DNA from: Acidobacteriaceae bacterium
Lineage (GTDB): Bacteria > Acidobacteriota > Terriglobia > Terriglobales > Acidobacteriaceae
Assembly: GCA_009781125.1 (NCBI GenBank)
Contig: WQYS01000146.1
Location: 1 to 6,253 of the forward strand
DNA length: 6,253 nucleotides
Direction: 5' to 3'
The notes under the pieces were generated by a model that worked only from the letters and a program-made list of their open reading frames with translations, made no database searches and was not told the DNA's origin. A program made the translations under genes and the position numbers. Below, one piece after another: positions 1-5,972 of this stretch (the stretch's first letter is position 1; each line of letters begins with the position of its first letter).

Positions 1-495
1 ACTACGCTGATGCGTGATACCGGCGCGGCCCTGAGCCCGTTCCACTCCTTCTTGTTTCTGCAAGGACTGGAAACGCTATCGCTGCGCGTGGAGCGGCATG
101 TCGAGAACGCTCTGAGAGTTGTTGATTATCTCGCGGCGCATCCCAGGGTTGCAAGCGTCAGCCATCCCTCGCTGGCCGGACACAGAGACCACGCCATGTA
201 CAAGAAATACTTCCCCAAAGGGGGCTGTTCCATCTTTACCTTCGAGATACAGGGCGGAGCGAACAGCGCCAGGGCATTTATCGACCACCTGAAACTGTTC
301 AGCCTGCTTGCGAATGTAGCGGATGTGAAGTCGCTGGTCATCCATCCGGCCTCGACCACGCACTCGCAGTTGTCTGAGGCTGAGCTGCTCGATTGCGGCA
401 TTACGCCAGGCACCATACGGCTCTCCATTGGCACCGAGCATATCGACGACATCCTCGCTGATTTAGAGCAGGCCTTCGCGGCATCTTTGGTTTGA
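1..495 (+). CDS. metY: O-acetylhomoserine sulfhydrylase / aminocarboxypropyltransferase, C-terminal part (5' end outside window)
   Basis: The frame is open from the first base, so this is the last 164 residues of a longer gene; full-length relatives are about 430 residues. The family (Cys/Met metabolism PLP-dependent enzymes) makes homocysteine from O-acetylhomoserine and sulfide, or a protein-bound sulfur donor, in the cytoplasm. Visible family features, numbered from the first codon in the window, are the GLETLSLRVERH helix (22-33), the SLVIHPASTTHSQL substrate-loop motif (111-124) and TIRLSIGTEHIDD (138-150), whose Arg140 is the expected substrate-carboxylate ligand. The PLP-binding lysine would lie upstream and cannot be checked. 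It ends in TGA 53 bases before the convergent moeB-like gene ends. A cystathionine gamma-synthase or other paralogue is less likely, because the HPASTTHSQL and NVADVKSLVIHP segments are typical of the MetY branch. The MetY assignment rests on motif recognition only. Confidence 0.88.
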   Translation, partial: TTLMRDTGAALSPFHSFLFLQGLETLSLRVERHVENALRVVDYLAAHPRVASVSHPSLAGHRDHAMYKKYFPKGGCSIFTFEIQGGANSARAFIDHLKLFSLLANVADVKSLVIHPASTTHSQLSEAELLDCGITPGTIRLSIGTEHIDDILADLEQAFAASLV

Positions 496-528
496 TTATC
501 CTGGACACCTGCAGCTACAGATTTGCCC

Positions 529-549
529 AGCGCCGGGGAAGGCGGCGCT
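529..549. terminator. GC-rich hairpin between convergent metY and moeB-like genes
   Basis: AGCGCCG (529-535) and CGGCGCT (543-549) are perfect inverted copies around a 7-base loop, and the right arm overlaps the TAG stop of the - strand gene. The position between two converging genes fits a bidirectional transcription end. No T-run follows on either strand, so it is not a canonical intrinsic terminator. Confidence 0.35.
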
Positions 550-1765
550 AATACTTCGGCAGAGCGGGGTCGATCTTTTCGGCCCAGGCCTGGATGCCGC
601 CCGTAAGGTTCGAGACCTTCGCGAAACCTGCTGCCTTCAGCGCCAGCGCCGCCTTCTGGCTGCGCGGCCCCAGCTTGCAGTGGACTACGATCTCGCTGTT
701 CTTCCTGCCAGCCAGCTCGCCCATGCGGCTTGCGATCTCTCCCACCGGAATCAGCTTGGCGCCGAGATTGACAATCTGATACTCGTGCGGCTCGCGCACG
801 TCGAGAAGGAAGACATCCTCCCTGGCGTCCAGCTTTTTCTTGAGAGTCTCGACCGTCATCTGCGGAATGCCGTCCACCACCGCGCCAATGGCTACGGTTT
901 TGTCTGAGGCCTCCAGCGGGCCAGCAGACTTGGGTTTTTCAACGCCGCAGAACTGGTCGTAATCGATTAACTGCGTGATCTCGCGCGTGCCGCAGACCGG
1001 GCACTCGGGATTCTTGCGCAGCCTCATGGTACGGAAGTTCATGCCCAGCGCGTCGATAAGAAGCAGGCGGCCAATCAGCGGCTCGCCGATTCCCGTAATC
1101 AGCTTAATGACCTCGGTAGCCTGTATGACGCCGACCAGTCCGGGCAGGATGCCGAGCACTCCACCCTCGGCACAGGATGGAACCATTCCGGGCGGCGGAG
1201 GCTCCGGGTAGAGGCAGCGATAGCATGGGCCTTCCTCGGTGGCGAAGACCGAAGCCTGCCCCTCGAAGCGAAATATAGACCCGTACACGTTAGGCTTGCC
1301 CGTCAGCACGCAGGCATCGTTGACCAGGTAGCGTGTCTGAAAGTTGTCCGTGCCGTCGGCGATGATGTCGTACTGGCGGAAGATTTCCAGCGCGTTGGCG
1401 CTGGTCAACATCACGTTGTGCTTGACGATTTTGACGTTGCGGTTGAGCGCGTTGAGCCGCTGCTCGGCGGAATCGACCTTGAGCTTGCCCACGGTCTCCT
1501 CGGAATGGATCACCTGGCGTTGCAGGTTGCTCTCATCGACGACATCGAAATCGACGAGGCCGAGCGTACCCACTCCGGCAGCGGTCAGATAGAGCGCCAG
1601 CGGAGCGCCCAGGCCTCCGGTACCGACGCAAAGCACGCGCGCGGCCTTGAGCTTCTGCTGGCTTTCCATGCCGAACTCGGGTATGAGCAGGTGGCGCGAG
1701 TAGCGGGCGATCTCCTCGTTGGAGAGCTTCGGGAGCGGCGTAGTCTCTTCCATCACTGTAGTCAT
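548..1765 (-). CDS. moeB: MoeB/ThiF-type adenylyltransferase fused to a C-terminal rhodanese domain
   Basis: This 405-residue protein has an E1-like activating domain (about 12-260) and a rhodanese domain (about 303-399), the MoeZ/MOCS3/MoeBR layout. The family adenylates the C-terminal glycine of small sulfur carriers (MoaD, ThiS, CysO-like) with ATP in the cytoplasm. The rhodanese part can then supply persulfide sulfur to form the thiocarboxylate. Visible features are the nucleotide loop GTGGLG (48-53), DGTDNFQTR (137-145) with the conserved Asp140, zinc pairs CYRC (Cys181/184) and CPVC (Cys255/258), and PSCAEGGVLG with Cys198, the expected E1 cysteine. The rhodanese active-site loop is CKLGPRS with Cys363. 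All key residues are intact. The start at 1765 gives the longest form; a second ATG at 1753 is possible, and neither has a clear Shine-Dalgarno. The carrier (molybdopterin, thiamine, or cysteine/homocysteine synthesis) cannot be decided from sequence; facing metY hints at sulfur amino acids. The symbol denotes the family. Confidence 0.92.
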   Translation of the reverse strand: MTTVMEETTPLPKLSNEEIARYSRHLLIPEFGMESQQKLKAARVLCVGTGGLGAPLALYLTAAGVGTLGLVDFDVVDESNLQRQVIHSEETVGKLKVDSAEQRLNALNRNVKIVKHNVMLTSANALEIFRQYDIIADGTDNFQTRYLVNDACVLTGKPNVYGSIFRFEGQASVFATEEGPCYRCLYPEPPPPGMVPSCAEGGVLGILPGLVGVIQATEVIKLITGIGEPLIGRLLLIDALGMNFRTMRLRKNPECPVCGTREITQLIDYDQFCGVEKPKSAGPLEASDKTVAIGAVVDGIPQMTVETLKKKLDAREDVFLLDVREPHEYQIVNLGAKLIPVGEIASRMGELAGRKNSEIVVHCKLGPRSQKAALALKAAGFAKVSNLTGGIQAWAEKIDPALPKY

Positions 1766-1827
1766 ATCAACTTTAAGATGCGCCGGACGATAAAACGGCT
1801 CTTGAGGCCGAAGGAAGGCATTCTCTC

Positions 1828-1836
1828 TGCTACACT
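1828..1836 (+). promoter_or_regulatory. Candidate extended -10 promoter of the ABC exporter operon
   Basis: TGCTACACT matches the extended -10 form TGnTATAAT with two changes. It lies 25 bases before the ATG of the ATPase gene, which implies a leader of roughly 18-20 bases. No good -35 box is seen at 16-18 bases; TTGAGG at 1802-1807 is 23 bases away, but extended -10 promoters tolerate a weak -35. The surrounding 1766-1861 interval also has to hold the promoter of the divergent moeB-like gene, for which no convincing boxes were found. Confidence 0.4.
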
Positions 1837-1861
1837 TGGAGCGGTTTCATATAAATAATTC

Positions 1862-2791
1862 ATGCCTATCGTCGAACTCCACCAGGTTACGAAAGCCTAC
1901 GACACCAAGGTTGCGGTTGAGCGCCTCTCGCTCGCGGTCGAGCCGGGCAGCATGTTTGGACTGCTCGGCCCCAACGGCTCGGGAAAGACATCATCGATCC
2001 GCATGATGATCGGCATCACCATGCCGGACTCGGGCGGCGTGCGGCTGTTCGATCAGCCCTTCAGCCGCGGCAACCTCCATCGTGTCGGATACCTGCCCGA
2101 AGAGCGCGGGCTCTATAAAAAGATGAAGGTGCTCGACCAGATTGTCTTTCTTGGCCAGTTGCACGGTCTCGATGCAGCAACGGCTACCAGCCGCGCCTAT
2201 GACTGGTGCGAGAGGCTAGAGATCACCGAGGCCATCGGCAAAAAAACCGAAGAGCTTTCCAAAGGAATGCAGCAGAAGATTCAGTTCATCACCACGCTGC
2301 TGCACGAGCCGGAGCTCATCATCATGGACGAGCCTTTCACCGGGCTTGATCCGGTCAACTCTGCGCTGCTGATGGACACGCTGGTGGAGCTTCGCAGCCA
2401 GGGACGCGCGATTCTGTTCTCCACGCACCGCATGGATCAGGTGGAGAAGCTCTGTGACTCCATCTGCCTGATTCATCGCGGACGGGCGGTCCTCTCTGGC
2501 GGAATGCGCGAGATCAAGTCGAGCTATCCGGCTAACCGCGTGCAGATGGTGTTCAGCGGAGACGACTCCTTTCTGCGCCACCCCTCCATCGAGAGCGTGA
2601 AGAACTACAGCGGCATGGCCGAGATCAAGCTCTGTGACGGAGCCGACGCCCAGGCTCTGCTCGCAGAAGCCGTTCGTTGTGCCCGCATCACGCGCTTCGA
2701 GGTCATGGAGCCGACGCTCGAAGAGATATTCATTGAAAAGGTGACAGCGGACTCGGCAGAAGCTGTTGCCGGAGACAGAATCCATGCATAA
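1862..2791 (+). CDS. ABC exporter ATP-binding protein, NatA/YhaQ-like
   Basis: This 309-residue cytoplasmic ATPase powers an ABC-2 type exporter with the permease that follows. Visible motifs are Walker A GPNGSGKT (36-43), signature LSKGMQQK (132-139, replacing the classical LSGGQ), Walker B LIIMDEP (152-158) with catalytic Glu157, D-loop GLDP (161-164) and switch His189 in FSTHRM. The Q-loop region reads YLPEERGLY (77-85), with Glu80 where many ABC proteins have Gln; this is characteristic of the NatA/YhaQ branch. Residues about 220-295 form the extra C-terminal domain (DUF4162-like) of this branch. The ATG at 1862 begins the fold almost immediately (MPIVELHQVTKAY), which supports the start, although no Shine-Dalgarno is visible in the AT-rich leader. 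The cargo is unknown: founding members export Na+, but many relatives are implicated in drug, bacteriocin or lipid export, so no substrate is assigned. Confidence 0.93.
   Translation: MPIVELHQVTKAYDTKVAVERLSLAVEPGSMFGLLGPNGSGKTSSIRMMIGITMPDSGGVRLFDQPFSRGNLHRVGYLPEERGLYKKMKVLDQIVFLGQLHGLDAATATSRAYDWCERLEITEAIGKKTEELSKGMQQKIQFITTLLHEPELIIMDEPFTGLDPVNSALLMDTLVELRSQGRAILFSTHRMDQVEKLCDSICLIHRGRAVLSGGMREIKSSYPANRVQMVFSGDDSFLRHPSIESVKNYSGMAEIKLCDGADAQALLAEAVRCARITRFEVMEPTLEEIFIEKVTADSAEAVAGDRIHA
2771..2774 (+). promoter_or_regulatory. Ribosome binding site fixing the permease start
   Basis: GGAG lies 9 bases before the ATG at 2784, inside the end of the ATPase gene. It favours this ATG over the in-frame TTG at 2766, which lies upstream of the GGAG and would not be served by it. 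Confidence 0.6.
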
Positions 2792-4013
2792 CATCTGGCT
2801 CATCGCCAAGCGCGAGTATCTGGAGCGGATTCGCACCAAGGCGTTTCTGATTTCGACCTTGCTGATTCCTGCCATTATGGGTGGCAGTATGCTAATCGCA
2901 GTCTTCAAGAGCAGTCCCAAGGCCGCGTCGCATATTGCAATTGTCTCTGTTGACCAGCAACTGGCTACGGACTTGAAGGCTGAACTCGAAGGCGGCGTGA
3001 GTGGAATGAAGGTCGATATCTTCTCTCCGCCAGACATCGAGTTACGCAAAACGCTCGACAGCATGATGGCGGACCATCAACTGGACGGCTACCTGTGGAT
3101 TACGCCGGCTACGGACGCAGGCACACGGCCATCGTTCAGCTACACAGGGCAGCAGGCGATTGGCAGCCTGGTTACGACGGGCACGATCCAGTCAGCATTG
3201 AAGAACGTCATCCTGCGCGAACGGCTAACGCATCAGGGCATGGTGGCCGCAGATGTCAATGCTCTGCTTGAACCGATCAAGGTGGATGTTGCAGCAACAG
3301 ACAAAAAAGATGTGATGTCGAACTTTGTCGCTACCTACATTCTTTTCCTGCTCATGATGATGTCCATTGTGGTGTATGGCGTGAACGTGGCGCGATCAGT
3401 CATTGAGGAGAAGACATCGCGCATCTTTGAGGTGTTGCTGGCAACGATCCGGCCCGAGGAGATGATGGCAGGCAAGGTGATCGGCGTCGGCTCAGTCGGA
3501 CTGACGCAGGTGGGCATATGGATGCTGGCCGGACTGGCGCTCACCAGCGGTTCGCTGGCCGGAACACTGGCAGGCGGCGCCCATATTACGCTGAGCCTGA
3601 GCCAAATCATCTTCTTCGTTCTGTATTTTCTGCTTGGGTACCTGCTCTACTCCGCCTTGGCGGCTGCGCTGGGAGCGATGGTCAACACGGAACAGGAGTT
3701 TCAACAGCTTTCCATGTTGATCACATTGCCGCTGGTCGTATGCAGCTTTATGATCATGCCGTTGATGAGCAACCCTGATGGAATGACGGCGCGGGTGCTT
3801 TCGCAAATCCCATTCTTTTCGCCGATGCTGATGTATCTGCGCATCTCCGTATCAAAGCCTGCCGCATGGGAGATTGCGCTTTCCGTCGCATTGTTGCTGG
3901 TGACGATCTATGCCATGCTATGGATCGCCAGCCGCATCTACCGCGTCGGAATCCTCGTGTACGGCAAGCGCCCCAATCTGCCGGAGATTCTGCGCTGGCT
4001 CAAATATAGCTAA
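2784..4013 (+). CDS. ABC-2 type exporter permease, NatB/YhaP-like
   Basis: This 409-residue integral membrane protein is the partner of the preceding ATPase. After a short cationic N-terminus (KREYLERIRTKAF) comes a membrane helix at about 21-41. A soluble, probably external domain follows at about 45-178. A cluster of hydrophobic segments then appears at about 181-201, 230-253, 272-299, 309-329 and 362-383, which is the usual NatB plan. The cytoplasmic motif NVARSVIEEKTSRIFEVLLA (201-220) followed by MMAGKVIGVG is the family hallmark, thought to contact the ATPase. The ATG overlaps the ATPase gene by 8 bases and has GGAG 9 bases upstream, so the two are almost certainly translationally coupled. 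The stop codon TAA overlaps the hicB-like stop codon on the other strand. The substrate is not evident. Family membership is secure from motif and pairing; the function beyond export is inference. Confidence 0.92.
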   Translation: MHNIWLIAKREYLERIRTKAFLISTLLIPAIMGGSMLIAVFKSSPKAASHIAIVSVDQQLATDLKAELEGGVSGMKVDIFSPPDIELRKTLDSMMADHQLDGYLWITPATDAGTRPSFSYTGQQAIGSLVTTGTIQSALKNVILRERLTHQGMVAADVNALLEPIKVDVAATDKKDVMSNFVATYILFLLMMMSIVVYGVNVARSVIEEKTSRIFEVLLATIRPEEMMAGKVIGVGSVGLTQVGIWMLAGLALTSGSLAGTLAGGAHITLSLSQIIFFVLYFLLGYLLYSALAAALGAMVNTEQEFQQLSMLITLPLVVCSFMIMPLMSNPDGMTARVLSQIPFFSPMLMYLRISVSKPAAWEIALSVALLLVTIYAMLWIASRIYRVGILVYGKRPNLPEILRWLKYS

Positions 4014-4336
4014 CCCGCAAGTTTTGCGCTGACAATACGATTCAAGCTAATGCCTTGCTCGGCTGCCCGCAGCGCCAGGGAGCGGTGCACATCGGATGGA
4101 ATCCGGACACGGAATTCACCACTGTACGTTCTCTCCGAGAGTGGTTGAGGTATCTCTTCGCCGGATCTTTTCATGTCTGCAATCGCGCCTGCCACCACCT
4201 GACGAATGCCTTTCAGGGCTGCTTCAGGAGTTTTGGCTAACCAGGACAGGCTTGGAAATTCAACACACAGGCCAACGTGTTCGTTGTCGTCTGGTGACCA
4301 CGTTACGCGATAAGTATAGTGATCGATCTTCTTCAT
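4010..4336 (-). CDS. hicB: HicB-like antitoxin
   Basis: This 108-residue protein starts with a HicB-type fold: MKKIDHYTYRVTWSPDD, then the strand/helix pattern GLCVEFPSLSWLAKTPEAAL, where such antitoxins carry a degenerate RNase H-like domain. A probable ribbon-helix-helix DNA-binding tail follows at residues 74-107 (FRVRIPSDVHRSLALRAAEQGISLNRIVSAKLA). The expected role is to bind and neutralise the upstream HicA-like protein and to repress the shared promoter. The ATG overlaps the toxin stop in an ATGA (4333-4336), and AAGGAG at 4345-4350 sits 8 bases before it, which fixes the start. The 3' end overlaps the stop codon of the convergent ABC permease by 4 bases. The module looks less GC-rich than the neighbouring plsX gene. 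The family call rests on N-terminal pattern, C-terminal DNA-binding motif and gene order. Confidence 0.86.
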   Translation of the reverse strand: MKKIDHYTYRVTWSPDDNEHVGLCVEFPSLSWLAKTPEAALKGIRQVVAGAIADMKRSGEEIPQPLSERTYSGEFRVRIPSDVHRSLALRAAEQGISLNRIVSAKLAG

Positions 4337-4590
4337 CTTCCCCTCTCCTTCAGTCGTTCAAGCGCAAGAAGCACTTGTTTCACCTGATACGCCTTGGCTT
4401 TGCCGCGGCTGTTCTGAATACTGATGCGCGGGTCGCCAGGCCATGGCATTTTGAACAGGATGTGGCTTCCGCTCTGACGCGGTTTCCCAAAGTAGAACTC
4501 GCATATTCTTTGCAGATCACGGAAGCGTACACCGCTGGGATCACGTTTCATGGCCTCCACAATCGAATCAACACTCGACATGACTGGCAT
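4333..4590 (-). CDS. hicA: HicA-like toxin (putative mRNA interferase)
   Basis: This 85-residue protein is of the HicA-like family, small double-stranded-RNA-binding-fold proteins; characterised members cleave mRNA and are held inactive by HicB. Visible features are VRFRDLQRICEFYFGKPRQ (21-39), then SGSHILF (40-46) with His43 as the expected catalytic histidine, PWPGDPRISIQ (49-59), and GKAKAYQVKQVLLALERL (63-80). The PWPGDPR and AKAYQVKQVL segments mark a branch distinct from classical E. coli HicA, but one often paired with HicB-like genes. The ATG at 4590 gives the longest form. A second ATG at 4581 (protein beginning MSSVDSIVEAM) agrees better with the remembered start of relatives; neither has a Shine-Dalgarno. 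It ends in a 4-base ATGA overlap with hicB. Toxicity and RNase activity are inferred from family and context. A non-toxic, diverged HicA homologue cannot be excluded. Confidence 0.8.
   Translation of the reverse strand: MPVMSSVDSIVEAMKRDPSGVRFRDLQRICEFYFGKPRQSGSHILFKMPWPGDPRISIQNSRGKAKAYQVKQVLLALERLKERGR
4345..4350 (-). promoter_or_regulatory. Strong ribosome binding site of hicB inside hicA
   Basis: On the - strand AAGGAG lies 8 bases before the hicB ATG, near-consensus in sequence and spacing. The toxin gene has nothing comparable before either candidate start, so the antitoxin is probably translated more efficiently from the shared message. Confidence 0.7.
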
Positions 4591-4612
4591 ATGGTACCAC
4601 TAATGACACCAT
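4591..4612. promoter_or_regulatory. Imperfect 22-bp dyad, candidate HicB operator
   Basis: An inverted repeat with arms ATGGT and ACCAT and inner matched pairs CA/TG and TA directly abuts the longer hicA start codon; 8 of the 11 base pairs are symmetric. The site contains the smaller perfect palindrome TGGTACCA (4592-4599). Position and symmetry fit an operator for the ribbon-helix-helix tail of the HicB-like protein, which would give autorepression. No clear -10/-35 pair could be recognised here. Confidence 0.45.
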
Positions 4613-4617
4613 TCAAC

Positions 4618-4640
4618 CAAATGAGTTGCCAGATCATTTG
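4618..4640. repeat. Inverted repeat upstream of hicAB
   Basis: CAAATGA (4618-4624) and TCATTTG (4634-4640) are perfect inverted copies separated by 9 bases. It lies between the plsX stop and hicA, 5 bases from the first dyad, and the two share the AATGA pentamer (4602-4606 and 4620-4624). It could be a second operator. It could also be a hairpin ending the plsX message, but the stem is AT-rich and no T-run follows. Confidence 0.4.
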
Positions 4641-4667
4641 AGAAGACCAGTTAGTTTATCGGTGAAA

Positions 4668-5735
4668 TTACGCTTTTAGCGCGGGAACCGGAGCAGCCTG
4701 CAGCGCGGCCTCGATGCCTGCATTCACGTCAGCCTGGGCGAACTCGGCGGTGACGCGGATGCCGTTCATAATGGCCTTTTCGTTCGACGAGCCGTGACCG
4801 ATGCTGGCGACACCGCGCACCCCGAGCAGCGGCGCTCCGCCGTACTCGGTGTAGTCGAGCCGCTTCTTGAAGTCGCTGAAGGCGCGGCGGCTGAGCAGAG
4901 CACCCACCTGCGAGGTAACCGTCGAGCGCAGGGCCTCGCGCAGCGTGTGGCTAACCAGCCGCACCATGCCCTCGCAGGACTTCAGCGCGACATTGCCCGC
5001 GAATCCGTCGCAGACAATCACATCGCAGTGGCCGTTGAAGATGTCGCGGCCCTCAACGTTGCCGATAAAGTTGATCCCCTCGAAAGCACGCAGCATAGGA
5101 AGCGTCTCACGGGTCAGAGCGTTGCCTTTGGAGTCCTCTTCGCCGACGGAGAGCAGGCCCACGCGCGGGTTCGAGATGCGCAGAACGTTTTTGGCATACA
5201 CGGAGCCCATCACGGCGAACTGCACCAGGTTATTCGGATTGCAGTCCACGTTGGCACCGGCGTCCAGTAGCAGGGAGGCCGTGCCCGCAGTCGTCGGCGC
5301 GACCGTCACCAGCGCTGGGCGGTCGATTCCGGTCAGCGTTCCGAGTACCATCTTGGCGGTGGCCATGGCGGCTCCGGTGTTGCCCGCCGTAAAGAAACCC
5401 GCAGCCTTGCCCAGCTCGGAGCGCCCGTCGGAGCGGTGCGCCGAACTCAATCCTTCGCGCACCATCTTGAGGCCGACGCGCATGGTCGAGTCGCGCTTGG
5501 TGCGCACGGCCTGCGCCGCCTTGTCGCTCATGGTAATCCACTCGGAGGCGGGCACGATGAAGACCGGCAGTTTATGTCCGCGCAGATGCTGCCGCAGCAG
5601 CGGACGCAGAATATCTTCGGGGCCAACCAGATGCACGCGCACGTCAAACTGGCGAGCAGCCAGAATCGCCCCGCGAACCTCTGGTTCGGGGGCCTTATCG
5701 GAACCCATGGCGTCGACTACGATGTCGATTGGCAT
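4668..5735 (-). CDS. plsX: Phosphate acyltransferase PlsX (acyl-ACP:phosphate acyltransferase)
   Basis: PlsX turns acyl-ACP and inorganic phosphate into acyl-phosphate, which PlsY uses to acylate glycerol-3-phosphate, the first step of phospholipid synthesis. It is a soluble, membrane-associated enzyme. The 355 residues match the usual length. Hallmarks are the N-terminal VVDAMGSDKAPEPEV (6-20), ITMSDKAAQAVRTKRDSTM (67-85), FFTAGNTGAAMA (114-125), LLDAGANVDCNP (157-168), FVGN-like INFIGNVEGRDI (221-232), VCDGFAGNVALK (241-252), YTEYGGAPLLGV (295-306) and HGSSNEKAI (314-322). The start at 5735 was chosen because family members begin within a few residues of DAMG; a longer frame from 5816 would run into rpmF. 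No good Shine-Dalgarno is seen. It starts 29 bases after the rpmF stop, in one transcriptional unit. Residues about 96-110 hold extra sequence relative to the usual family pattern. No fabH follows within the window. Confidence 0.96.
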   Translation of the reverse strand: MPIDIVVDAMGSDKAPEPEVRGAILAARQFDVRVHLVGPEDILRPLLRQHLRGHKLPVFIVPASEWITMSDKAAQAVRTKRDSTMRVGLKMVREGLSSAHRSDGRSELGKAAGFFTAGNTGAAMATAKMVLGTLTGIDRPALVTVAPTTAGTASLLLDAGANVDCNPNNLVQFAVMGSVYAKNVLRISNPRVGLLSVGEEDSKGNALTRETLPMLRAFEGINFIGNVEGRDIFNGHCDVIVCDGFAGNVALKSCEGMVRLVSHTLREALRSTVTSQVGALLSRRAFSDFKKRLDYTEYGGAPLLGVRGVASIGHGSSNEKAIMNGIRVTAEFAQADVNAGIEAALQAAPVPALKA

Positions 5736-5764
5736 CTCTGGAAGGGTACGATTCTGCCTGGTGG

Positions 5765-5950
5765 CTAGCTGGCTTTTTCGGTGGAGAGAATCTCGCGGCC
5801 CTTGTAGGTTCCGCACTTGGCGCAGGCGCGGTGAGGCAGCTTGCGCTCATGGCAGTTGGGGCACTCGGAGAGGCCGGTCGGGGTCAGGAAGTCGTGGCTG
5901 CGGCGCTTGGCCGTGCGTTGCTTGGAGTGGCGCCGTTTCGGATTAGGCAT
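5765..5950 (-). CDS. rpmF: 50S ribosomal protein L32
   Basis: This 61-residue basic protein of the large ribosomal subunit has the typical L32 opening MPNPKRRHSKQRTAKRRSHD. Two CxxC pairs follow, CPNC (Cys30/33) and CAKC (Cys43/46), so this is the zinc-ribbon form rather than the cysteine-free form. The start is supported by AGGGA 7 bases before the ATG. It sits between the DUF177/YceD-type gene and plsX, the classical arrangement that couples ribosome and lipid production. The encoded C-terminus, TEKAS, is slightly extended but ordinary. Confidence 0.97.
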   Translation of the reverse strand: MPNPKRRHSKQRTAKRRSHDFLTPTGLSECPNCHERKLPHRACAKCGTYKGREILSTEKAS

Positions 5951-5957
5951 TGCAAAT

Positions 5958-5962
5958 TCCCT
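5958..5962 (-). promoter_or_regulatory. Ribosome binding site of rpmF
   Basis: On the - strand AGGGA, within GAAAGGGA, is 7 bases before the rpmF ATG. It is a good match to the anti-Shine-Dalgarno and confirms that start. Confidence 0.65.
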
Positions 5963-5972
5963 TTCAAGCCGC

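Noticed and set aside
80..88. Q-loop glutamate and LSKGM signature in the ATPase (residues 80 and 132-136) as a possible defect
   Set aside because: Positions are protein residues; both variants are usual for the NatA/YhaQ branch, and the Walker A, Walker B and His switch are intact.
1418..1858. + strand open frame opposite the moeB-like start
   Set aside because: It is a shadow of the adenylyltransferase gene and runs through the divergent promoter region up to the exporter start.
2766..2783. TTG start adding six residues to the ABC permease
   Set aside because: The ATG at 2784 has GGAG at a good distance, while the TTG lies before that GGAG.
2216..3064. - strand open frame of 282 codons opposite the ABC exporter genes
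   Set aside because: It spans the junction of two real overlapping genes on the other strand and shows no domain pattern or ribosome binding site.
4096..4641. + strand open frame of 181 codons opposite hicAB
   Set aside because: The - strand carries two motif-bearing genes with an ATGA overlap and a strong ribosome binding site; the + frame has neither.
5736..5816. Upstream extension of plsX giving a 382-residue product
   Set aside because: It would overlap the rpmF coding region, and the extra 27 residues are not family-like; PlsX proteins start just before the VVDAMG motif.
4867..5946. Long + strand open frame (359 codons) across plsX and rpmF
   Set aside because: It is antisense to two unmistakable conserved genes, its translation is rich in Arg/Ser/Pro with no recognisable motif, and it reflects the GC-rich third codon positions of the real genes.
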